Source: Tetrapyrgos nigripes
Taxonomy: Eukaryota > Basidiomycota > Agaricomycetes > Agaricales > Campanellaceae
Length of the DNA: 64,000 nucleotides
Assembly (NCBI GenBank): GCA_013368315.1
Contig: JAACJM010000011.1
Location: 953,249-1,017,248, forward strand
Direction: 5' to 3'
The notes under the pieces are model-generated. The model was given only the letters and a program-made list of their open reading frames with translations, was not told the origin of the DNA and ran no database searches. Below are positions 45,188 to 54,468 of the stretch, piece after piece. The position numbers and the translations under genes were made by a program. Each line of letters begins with the position of its first letter. Position 1 is the first letter of the stretch.

Positions 45188-45645
45188 TGTCACAAAGAGG
45201 CGAGTGCTTAGATAGCGATAACGAGGAGCTACAGGCTCGACTCGACTAACAGACAGCAGTAAGTACTGGAACTGGTCCCAACGACAAAGAATGTATTAAA
45301 TACCTAACAGACAGCAGTAAGTACTGGAACTACAGTGCCCATCAGTAAAGGTGAAAGAAGTAATGAAAAGGGGAATACACACCTGGTCCCAACAACGAAG
45401 AGGTCAAGATGGGGAACCAGGTGTCAGGGCGGGGTTTATATATGTAAAAGTAAAGCTGTAAAGAAAGCTGTAAAGGAAGCTGTAAAGGAAGCTGTAAAGG
45501 AAGCTGTCAAGAAGCTGTATCAAAGCTGTATCGGAGAAATGAAAGGTCCGGTGCGTAGCATGTGGAACAAGAGTCAAATGGTGTAAAGGTCCGAGGATAC
45601 GGAGATAAGAAGAAATAAATAGTACCAAATATAGATGTCATGACA
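45188..45645 (-). repeat. 5' LTR of gypsy-1
   Basis: 458 bp, same length and structure as the 3' LTR, including the 85 bp direct duplication and the 12 bp repeat array (about 45455-45510). Confidence 0.95.
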
Positions 45646-45650
45646 CCCAT

Positions 45651-45745
45651 TCACTCTTCAAAAACTCTATCACTCATGGAGTCTGCTCTGCAATGCTCCC
45701 ACGAGAACAAGTCCATATTCTGCGAGTTGGGAGTCAGGTCCCATC
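45651..45745 (+). pseudogene. Continuation of the Plavaka transposase after gypsy-1
   Basis: With one CCCAT removed, the frame runs from LFLTQYPI into HSSKTLSLMESALQCSHENK and SIFCELGVR, the expected Plavaka order. Recognisable homology fades after about 45745. Confidence 0.8.
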
Positions 45746-46230
45746 AGGAAAAAATATTCAGCTACCGGGACGTCGGCTAAGGATACCAGCAGTCCGGTAG
45801 CAAATGGCTTGTGCTCTGGAGTTGACATAGTGCTTGTAGCACCTGTAGGTTCCGCTGACAGCTGTGTAGACGCCAGTAGACCATGTAATTTAGCAGGTGT
45901 TCCTGGTAGTGCCTACTAGATTCTCACTGAGTGCAGAAAAGCAATTCCGAGTCAAAGGTTTCTATGTACATACATATGTAATTTCCTTTTTACTTTACGG
46001 ACAGGGGACCGCAGATTGTGAGCAGACTGACAAAATGAAAAAGCTGACAAGTTCATTCAAACTCTGACCCATATCATAATCGCAGCAGAAAAAATTACAT
46101 TCTTAGCGGCGCAACTTATGCGCCAGTCCCTGACTCCGTTTGAAAGTAGCGCTAATACAGAACAGAAAAGGACAATACTATTGGTATACTATTGGTACAA
46201 GTAGCGCCAAAACTTTTGTACAGAACAACG
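45746..46230. other. No gene recognised
   Basis: Sequence between the Plavaka remnant and the 3' end of the next minus-strand gene; many stops in all frames, no terminal repeat found. Confidence 0.4.
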
Positions 46231-46238
46231 TTGAAATC

Positions 46239-47765
46239 ATTTCGTCTTTGCTGACCCACTGGTATTCCTCCCGGTCCGTCGTTTGGGAGCAGGAGGATCA
46301 GTTGATTTATCTTCGGAAGGCGAAGCGCTTGTCGATGGAAGCTGTTCATCATCAGTTGGACCAGAGCCAGTGGCTGTAGCTGCGTTGGTTCGCTTGGAAG
46401 GAGAAGCCGGAATGGGCGGCAGAATGATGGCAGAAAGAACATCGGGATCCAGGGAAGGAAGATTTTTGAAAAACTCATCGTAAAAGAGCTCAAGAGCGTC
46501 ATGAGTTTCAGGCAAAATAAACAGATCGGTAAGGATTGCTTGGCCGTTGTGAGAGTCAGGAAATTTGTATCTGTATGATTTGAGCACAAAACTCGCCGGT
46601 GAGTAATGGAATAGACAGTTCACTCACAGATTGCAGTAAAATCTCACAGCTACCTTTTTGCCAACGCTAAGCCTAGCTTTATAGTCCGAAGGGTGGATTT
46701 TGTTACCCAAACCATCGAAAAAGTTTGGAACCTTGACTCGGATCAGAAGGAGAACAAAGTTTTTGGCCGCATTCTCAAATTTGCCTTCGTCATCAGGCAT
46801 TTGCGACAGATACCAACGACCATCAGCTGGAACATCACTTAAAGAGCTTGACTTGTGTTGAAAACCAACGGTCCGAATACAATATACAATCATGTCCAAG
46901 GGGGTCCGGGCCAGAGAATCCCATACCAGGGCTAGGTAGGTAGGTTCCCTGGCGAAGCCCTTAAATTTTTTTTTTTTTACTGACTAATTTGGAGCTGGCA
47001 AGCATACTGGCGGGTGTCAATCTGGTGAGCTGTGAAGTTAAACACATAAATATATGCTCACCAGATGTTTTATGACAATTACGCAGTATCTCTGAGCGCG
47101 AGCCAGGTAAGGTTCCGACTGTCCAGCAAAGCACGAGACTTGAGGTCATGTGCACATACTATATTTGGCAGGTAAACTTGTGTGAACTTACCTTATATAG
47201 AAGGTAAGGTAGGTAGGTTCCTCGACCGAGGCACTAAATTTTTTTCCGACCCCCGGTTGTTAATTTTTTTTCGGACCCCCTTGATCATGTCATTTTTCAT
47301 TATAGAGGCAGCTGGAATTGAAATTGCGAGTTCAGCCAAATATTGACATGATTGAGAGTCGAAAGAATGAGATATGACATCGACAGCGGAAGGAGTCATC
47401 AGCCAATGTTTGAAGCCTCTCACGACACCAGACTGAACCATCGAATATAAAACCTTTTCGCCAAACAGACGACAAAAGCCCTCACCAAAAGCGCGGTCCA
47501 TTATTTGACACTTTGCTTCATATTCGTGAGCAAACGAGGAAGCTGTAGACGAATTCTCTGAATAAACTAGCTTTTCGGCAATAAGATTGGCTATAAAACG
47601 AGCTCTCAATATTTTAGATTGCTTGTTAGGTGCTGTATGGTCAACATGCTGGTGGATATGCAATAGGTCGATAGCGGACAAACGTTGCAAAGACTCTGAC
47701 AATGTTGGGGCAAGGAATAATGGGCACGCGCTGGCAGCAAGACCGAGACATTGAGAGAGAGACAT
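46239..47765 (-). pseudogene. Unrecognised gene disrupted by hAT-type MITE 2
   Basis: Starts MSLSQCLGLAASACPLFL at 47765. The N-terminal exon is helical and Cys/Leu-rich, running to ASIMKND at the MITE (47290). The middle exon after the MITE begins with VYCIRTVGF and contains RWYLSQMPDDEGKFENAA and RLSVGKKVAVRFYC (46885-46625). The last exon has KFPDSHNGQAILTDLF and ends in a Ser/Thr/Pro-rich, Lys/Arg tail (46239). Removal of the MITE and one duplication restores the frame. The family is not recognised. It lies on the opposite strand between two Plavaka fragments. Confidence 0.5.
46889..47291. mobile_element. Non-autonomous hAT-type MITE 2 with 8 bp target duplication
   Basis: The element is 46897-47283 (387 bp). 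Ends are CAAGGGGGTCCGG and, inverted, CAAGGGGGTCCGA. It is flanked by ATCATGTC at 46889-46896 and 47284-47291. Inside, a GGTAGGTAGGTTCC box followed by a T-run occurs twice (near 46937 and 47209). No coding capacity. Confidence 0.93.
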
Positions 47766-48650
47766 GGTGGTAAAGCGTAGAAGCCAATGGAACGCTGTAG
47801 AAAAGAATGACCTCATGCGGGAATCGCCGTTTAAATTTTCAGAACCCGAATTTGTTGATCGATCGGTGGGACACGTCCCTCCTGTCCCTTCGGTCCGGAG
47901 TCGGGGATCATCATCGGTTGACTTTTTGACTTGCCACGTCGTAGCAAGTCTCCAACGCCCTCTTCCTCTGCTCTCCGCTCAACACCCTCAGCACTCTCAA
48001 ACGCACTCAGCGCCCTCAACATCTTTCTCAATGCCTCAACAACCTGCACTTCAACACAACGGCTGCCTTTAACGCCTTAATAATGTCTTCAACATCCTCA
48101 ACGCCCTCAATGACTTCAACGCCCTCAACGCCCTTCAACGACTTCAACGCCCTCAACACGTGCAATGCCTTCGATGCCCTTAACGACTTCAACAACAAGC
48201 ACGTGAAGATAGCTTGGCTGTTGGGATTTATGGGATTGGGCCGTAGTGAGTTTCTTTCATTGTGATGATTTCTTGCTATTGATGATTGATTTCTTTTCTA
48301 GCTTCACACTTTGCACTGTGGGAGCGAGGGAGCGAGGGAGGGCAATAGGTGGTGTAGTACTACCTGTTGTGTATTTGTCACTGGAATACATGTCGTTTAT
48401 TATCTTCTTTCGCATGTCTACTCGGAAATGTTCCTCATAGCTAATAGTCAGGTAATAAGAATCTGTTACTGTCTATCTTGTCTTGATAGGTTTTATCGGC
48501 TTTGTATTTCAGATAGACCGGATAGCATTCACTCATACTACACAGACTTGGCGCTATGCTACCGGTGCTACGGAGCACTCAATAAAAGGGGACGTCCCTA
48601 CCCGTCTATTATCACTACAGAGACACCTGAGCGCTCGGTAGTTAATTAAT
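47766..48650. other. Promoter-side region and low-complexity sequence, no gene recognised
   Basis: Upstream region of the minus-strand gene, then a CTCAACGCC-type repeat, then T-rich sequence with inverted GTAGTACTACC near 48350. Open frames here are short and without motifs. Confidence 0.4.
47955..48195. repeat. Imperfect short tandem repeat, CTCAACGCC / TTCAACGAC units
   Basis: Units of 9 bp and multiples (CTCAACGCC, CTCAATGAC, TTCAACGAC) fill about 240 bp. Periodicity by threes gives Asn-Ala-Leu/Asn-Asp-Phe repeats in one plus frame, but no enclosing gene is evident. Confidence 0.7.
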
Positions 48651-48659
48651 TTTTTCCTG

Positions 48660-49170
48660 ATGCCGATGAAAATCCACTTCCTAAATCATTATGTCCTGGT
48701 TGAACTTGCAAACCCCAACCTCTCAGGCTGTAGACTACAGGATGAGATTGACAGCATCAATGATTCTCAAGGCTACGACCAAGTTACTGAAGGTGTGTTT
48801 CTCTCTACTTGATACTATAGGCATAGCTAACATGACTATTTTCTAGATATGCGCATTGGTCAAGTGCGGGTCATCTTTTCTTTCAATGAGAAGGATGCAT
48901 CAACACTCTATGAGGGAGTTCCAGTTGTTGATCAGCCTACCTACTCTGCCCATATAGAATGGTTTACACCATTTGCTTGTCAAGACAACAATCCTGTTGT
49001 GAAGTTGCTGGAGGACGTTTGGCAAGTGTTGTAGATGTTTGTAGGTTGGTTCGGAGTGTACATTTGATACCGGCTTTCAGACATGTAGCTCGGTGTGACT
49101 GGACCAGTAGTACTGTGCTTGAGCTTTGTTCTCACTTCTTTGTAAATACAGACCAACTTTTTGCTCCATA
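48660..49170 (+). pseudogene. Plavaka transposase C-terminal fragment
   Basis: An exon ending QGYDQVTE meets a GTGTGT...CTAG intron (48791-48846). The next reads RIGQVRVIFSFNEKD, SAHIEWFTPFACQDN and, after a stop and frame change, SVHLIPAFRHVARCDWTSS and CSHFFVNTD. This ...VRVIF...EWF-PF...SVHLIP...FFVN order matches the C-terminus of Plavaka proteins. It is on the same strand and in order with the pieces at 33170-34462 and 45651-45745, so may belong to one element. Confidence 0.65.
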
Positions 49171-49587
49171 GTAGCTAATGTTTGTCATCAATACATGTAG
49201 TCTGACCCCAGAAATCTGCACTGTCTACACTCAGCTTTTGCTCTGGGCTCATGTTGTCAAAAAGATGTATGATTTTGCATAATTTTGCATAATTGGCTCG
49301 CTCAAATTGGCAATTTATTGTGACTGACACAATTACGCAAAATTTTGATCAATTATGAATTGAGGTTTTTCCTGATGCAGATACGGCCTCTGAATGGACG
49401 ATGTTGATGATTATTGCTCAATCTGTTTGGCTGCATTTGTCATTCATGTTTCATTAGTCACTCATAGAGAAACAGATAGCACGATCATTGAATGATGTGT
49501 ATACATAGTGCGCCACTTCCTAAGCATTACTAACTGTTTTCTGTCCCTAAAACAGAGACAAGTACATATTACTTGACTTAGCCTCTC
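49171..49587. other. No gene recognised
   Basis: AT-rich sequence with inverted AATTTTGC/GCAAAATT runs near 49270-49350. Likely 3' flank of both neighbours. Confidence 0.4.
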
Positions 49588-51275
49588 TTAAGTATGAAAA
49601 CCGCATTTACTTACCTCGACAGTGTTGTGTGCTTCATCAGCAACTTGAAAGCTGCAAGTATCTTCCAATTGATACAGTGGGGTACTGTTTTGAGTGCGCT
49701 TTGCTCTGAAGGTCATGTCGGAAATCACAACAGGCCCAACATTGTTGTGCAGACTGCTGCGATAATTAAGCATGGCGACTAGACAATCGTATTAGTCTGA
49801 GTATTAACACAAAAAATGTGGGATTAGAAAGCACTTACGCGTAGTGATAATATACACCTTGGTCAAGTTGAAATAGCAGCCAATCCTAGATGGTAATTAT
49901 AAATGCATTGAATATGCTGCAGTCCTCTTGCCAAGGGGTTCATGCAAAATCATCCTTACCACCATAAATTATTCGGCTTTACCAAATACAATATAAGGAC
50001 GACAATCTGGAAAATGGTAACCAGGAGTCCTCTAGATATGGTGAATCTCAGCATCTTTTGAAGAAGAGTGTCTGTCCTACAGCCATTTTGCGTTAGATTG
50101 TAGCAGATCCTCCCCAGGAACTAGAAACCCACCTTTTAATTCCATTCCTAGTTTGATAAAATGTCTGAGAAAGCTGGATTGTTGCCAAGATATCAGCAAC
50201 TGCCCCAAAAGCAAATTCAAGCCCTATCTGCAACTTTGAACATCGGTAAAGAGCAGTTTTAACAAGTCAATCCCAATGTTAACCACTAAATTCTGAATTC
50301 ACTGTACCCGTATTCTTGTGTTATTTTCAAGAACACTGATTGAAGTTTTGCCAAACAACTGAATGACTGCTGCAACTCCAATAGCTGCTCCATTTTAGAA
50401 CCCTTGATGCGTTGAATGGATGATGAAGAAAAACTTACCCAAAGCTGCCGCAGACATTGTTGCCTTTTCCCAAAGATAATTAGTAATTCTATCCCCATGA
50501 TTGAGATGGAACACGTACACTTGTGACCAACACAGACCAATGGAACTTGCCAACTGTAATTTGTCATTTAGCAGATGGGTTGGTCTCGAAGGACTGGGCA
50601 ACTTGAACACATACGTAACCAAATTCTTCGGAGAAAGAAGCATTGTACGCAAAACACGGTCAAACTCATGATTAAATGCTGAGCCACAGTTTCCCTGGAA
50701 AACTCGTTTAGTCTTGAAGACCGCCTCGTAGGCGAGAGCCTATTAGTATAACGCACCCATTTGACGTGGAAAGATTGAAAACATTTCCAAAATTTATCAC
50801 CTTAATTACAAGGGAGAAAAATTTGAGCGACTGGCAATTTTATTCAAGTAACATTCAAATTTACCAGGAAGGAGTGAATGATCTGAACATCCAAGAACGT
50901 GAAAGTCATGTCGAGCATGCTGTTTTCGAGTACGTTATGCAAGGCAACAAAGTAAATGGGCAAGTGGTGCTTTGCGTACATTATAAAGACCACCTGGTTC
51001 GGAGTTAGCAATAGCCCACACAGATTAATCAAGTATAGCCTACATAAGACCTTAGCATCCAATTATCCTTGTTGTTGTGGATATAAATCCATCCTTGGGA
51101 GACTATTATCCCAAACAGACTGCATAAATTTTATTTGTGTTAGAAAAATCACGGAAAAGTCAACGACATACATCAAGGAAAGGGAGTATCCAAAGAATGG
51201 GCCATCAAAATCTGGAGCAATGTTGATACTCACCCCAGGAGGGCCGCCAGGAGGACCAGGTTCAGGTTGCGACAT
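49588..51275 (-). CDS. Multi-pass membrane protein, DUF6534-like
   Basis: Starts MSQPEPGPPGGPPGVSI; a 52 nt intron (51120-51171) joins YSLSL to ILFGIIVSQGWIYIHNNKDN, the typical first transmembrane segment and loop (LFG...Q.Y/W.Y...D) of fungal DUF6534 proteins. Later exons give hydrophobic segments: YLINLCGLLLTPNQVVFIMY (51050-50990), LPIYFVALHNVL, LASSIGLCWSQVYVF (50570-50530) and TMSAAALG. The C-terminal part reads KVYIITT, an intron, then MLNYRSSLHNN (49773 down), matching the family's conserved N-R ending. Role unknown, probably a seven-helix-like plasma or inner membrane protein. No in-frame stop was seen in the recognised exons; it appears to be a host gene. Confidence 0.65.
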
Positions 51276-51386
51276 AATGGCAGATGTAAAACTGTAGGTA
51301 TCCTGCAACTTGGAATTCGGAGGAGTGGGGAAGGATTGATTATGCCTCAATAGAGTGTAGCTTATAAGTCAGTACGAGCCATTTAT

Positions 51387-52242
51387 TTCTGTCTGAACGA
51401 ATGGTGGCCGGCAATAAAGCGGTCGGTAGCAATAAAGGGTGTTACGATTGCTGATTGATGGAATGCAGACATTTCTTCTCAACACGGATCAGAATCAGAA
51501 TCAGTCTCTAATCTAACCAGAGTGGAGTCTCATGTACTCGTCAAACCACTGATCTTTGATGAAAGAGACAGTATCAATAGAGCTCTTCTGCAACGAGAAT
51601 TCTGATGCTCTGTAAGGCCAGGTGTTCCAAAAATCTCGTCGCGGAAAGCTCCAATCAAGGGTTCTTCGATATTCACAAAACTCTGTTGCCAATACCTGAT
51701 CTATTCTTAGTAAAAGCCCAGAGAGATAAGACTAGTACTCGATTTATCAAAAGTCTTCTCAACACGTTCCCTCTCCTTCAAACGCCATAGTCACCTCAAT
51801 CCCTCATCTTGAAGTTCTGTCTGAACGAATGGTGGCCGGCAATAAAGCGGTCGGTAGCAATAAAGGGTATTACGATTGCTGATTGATGGAATGCAGACAT
51901 TTCTTCTCAACACGGATCAGAATCAGAATCAGTCTCTAATCTAACCAGAGTGGAGTCTCATGTACTCGTCAAACCACTGATCTTTGATGAAAGAGACAGT
52001 ATCAATAGAGCTCTTCTGCAACGAGAATTCTGATGCTCTGTAAGGCCAGGTGTTCCAAAAATCTCGTCGCGGAAAGCTCCAATCAAGGGTTCTTCGATAT
52101 TCACAAAACTCTGTTGTCAATACCTGATCTATTCTTAGTAAAAGCCCAGAGAGATAAGACTAGTACTCGATTTATCAAAAGTCTTCTCAACACGTTCCCT
52201 CTCCTTCAAACGCCATAGTCACCTCAATCCCTCATCTTGAAG
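51387..52242. repeat. Tandem duplication, two copies of 428 bp
   Basis: Copies begin at 51391 and 51819 (GTCTGAACGAATGGTGGCCG) and differ at only two places I could see, GGTGTT/GGTATT and TTGCCAAT/TTGTCAAT, both transitions. Each holds the same 61-codon plus-strand frame, probably not a gene. The left copy borders the 5' side of the membrane-protein gene. Confidence 0.95.
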
Positions 52243-53268
52243 GCATTCCAAACTTCCTTGACCTTGTCTTCCCCAAAATAACACCAACACCATTTTCATC
52301 GGGTATCAAAGGAAGACTTTGTTGGATAGACGCGGGAGAAGAATTTTGGAACCCTTGAAATTTTGATGTTGAACTTTGGCGCTTAGGGCCAGGATGAGGA
52401 GGCGTAGTTTATTACACGGCTGGGTTCAACTTGAGCTCGCCGGTTTCCGGGAAGTATCCCAATGTAAGCAACAGTACTTCGTCGTTCCTGGGACTTACTA
52501 CCGGAACGCAGACGAGCTCGCGACTCAGAGGCTGCCGTAGTTCTGAATGATAGTAACAAGCCAAGCTGAATACAGGAATACACGTATCTATAGTAGATAA
52601 ACTGATCTCATCAGCAGGCGCCTAGACAGGAACCACTCGCTCTGTGTAACACTTTGATGACTCCTCTACAGTGATCATCATCTCGCCTTGAAGAGACTTT
52701 GATGCGGGTCTAGATATCAACATCCCACACGGGGACCATGCCGCGCAATAAACTCCTCCTCCTCCTCCCACTCCAACGGATCTTCGCCTACTATGTGAGC
52801 GCGAAACCGAGCCACCAGAGTCTGTCAGGACTCGGAGGAAATTCGCGATGTCAGGAGCGGATGCTTTCGAATGATTATCGGCTTACCGTCCGTTTCGGTT
52901 TGACCGGCTTTAATGTTCATCAAACCTTTGCAGAAGTGACTGGCTCGAGTCTAACCGGCGACCATCAAAAAACCACAAGTTAGCAGGGCCATTGCCTGAC
53001 GGAGGGGGAAGGAGAAAGGAGTAGAGAAGAGAGGTCAACGAGGGACTCGAAGATGACAAGGGATTCCCGTTCAGCAGACTCGAGCTAGAGCCGGGAAGGG
53101 TTGACGATCGGAGGCCCGCCTTAGATTATTGCTAAGACCTAGAGGACGTAAAATTTGTGTCAGAAGCAGGGAGAAAACTTGAGGAATTAACTGCCAAGTC
53201 AGACCTTAGTCCTTACCCGCTGAGACCCTTCCCAAGCGTTAGAGCAAGGTACCGAGCCGAGCACAAAT
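52243..53268. other. No gene recognised
   Basis: About 1 kb with only short open frames (for example 52738-52983) lacking motifs. GC is somewhat higher than in the transposon-rich part. Confidence 0.4.
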
Positions 53269-53812
53269 TTGCTTAGCAAGGGGTACCCAGAACCTTAATA
53301 CCTGACATCACCTTGGGGGAGGGGGGGGGTGTAGGGGTCCTTATGACCCAAAGTGACATGCTATGTAATAAGCACTTGGATGACCTGTAAGAGCCTTCCA
53401 TTCAGTACAAGACTTGCTAAAAGCATAAAATGAAGACAAAAACAGCATCTAGGCTCATTCTGTTAGCTGAGAAACCAAATCTAGAAGGAGGCTGGACCGT
53501 TCCATTGCAACCATGTGACTTGTACTGCATGACATCATGGCAGTAAGTGTAAGAAAAATGCAGGTCAGCATATGTACAATCTAAATAGGGACAAAAAGAG
53601 CATGTATACACACTTTTAGTGCAGTAAAATATGAGTCAAAAGAGCGCTGATGATGGGGTTGGGGAGATGAGGTAAGCTTATGTAACTTTTGCTTACATAC
53701 TACCTTCCATAAAAGGAAGGAGAGGGGGGAGGGGGGGGAGGGGGTCAGGCCTTATGACCGAAAATGAAGGTGATGTCCGGCAGTAAGAAAGTGGGTACCC
53801 CTTGTTGCTTAG
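53269..53812. mobile_element. Non-autonomous hAT-type MITE 3 with 8 bp target duplication
   Basis: The element is 53277-53804 (528 bp). The 13 bp perfect end CAAGGGGTACCCA is inverted at the other side, with similarity extending over GACATCACCTT. It is flanked by TTGCTTAG at 53269-53276 and 53805-53812. G-runs lie just inside both ends (near 53315 and 53725). No coding capacity. Ends resemble MITE 2 (CAAGGGG). Confidence 0.95.
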
Positions 53813-54420
53813 AGGAGACTAGCAACTAGCAGAAGTTGCAGGTTGCGGTGCTTCACAAAGTCGTCACTTATATTTTACACCCAAAGAGAATCCAGGACCC
53901 TCGTACGAGGAGTAATTGGAGGATGAGGTAGCAGTTCATGAACCGACGTGAACCGACGCGTCAAGGTCACCCGACGGTCTGTGATAAGGTGAGTAGTGCC
54001 GGTTTCTCAGTTATTAGAAGAAAAGAAAGTGAACATGCATATCTACCAGCGGCTGGTAAGTTGTACTCCTCCACAGGAGCTAGATAAGTTAGAAACGTCT
54101 GTAGTGGTTGAAAGAGTCCTTCGAAGCTGTGGCTATACACTCGAAGACTTCACCAAGCAAGTCCAAACATCTTCTGCCTCCCATCGTCAAAGAGTTACAG
54201 CTTAAAGCTACATAGATAATATTTGCTTATGTACAGTAAACAGTAGAAAATTTTGATGTAAGACAGACACGTCTTCTCTCCTCTTTTCCCGACAAAAATT
54301 TCGAGTAGTACATACAACCAGCCTTTGCAACGGCAGAACCTTCCATCCTTATACTCAGCTAAGCCCAACCCAGTCTGTAAGAAAACCAAAACCAAAACAC
54401 GAGAACACCAACCCGACCCA
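53813..54420. other. Short coding-like fragment, otherwise no gene
   Basis: A plus-strand segment near 54085-54200 encodes RSCGYTLEDFTKQVQTSS; a related segment (GGYTLEAFANQVQTF) is on the minus strand near 56545-56600, on the far side of the eIF4E-like gene. Both look like remnants of one unrecognised gene. A short CTAGGA repeat lies at about 54423-54450. Confidence 0.4.
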
Positions 54421-54468
54421 ACCTAGCCTAGGACTAGGACTAGGACTAGGACCGCAGATGTTCGAGGC

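Larger units (their letters stand above)
34463..45645 (-). mobile_element. Chromovirus 'gypsy-1', full length, with gypsy-2 nested inside
   Basis: LTRs of 458 bp (34463-34920 and 45188-45645) are flanked by the target duplication CCCAT (34458-34462 and 45646-45650). Minus-strand order: 5' LTR (right), primer site, gag with zinc knuckles, protease, RT, RNase H, integrase, chromodomain, purine tract, 3' LTR (left). Without gypsy-2 the element is about 6.5 kb. Protease-RT-RNase H-integrase order plus a C-terminal chromodomain define a chromovirus. The two LTRs differ at about 11 sites, nearly all at CpG positions, and the genes hold at least ten TGA stops, so it is inactive. Confidence 0.97.
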
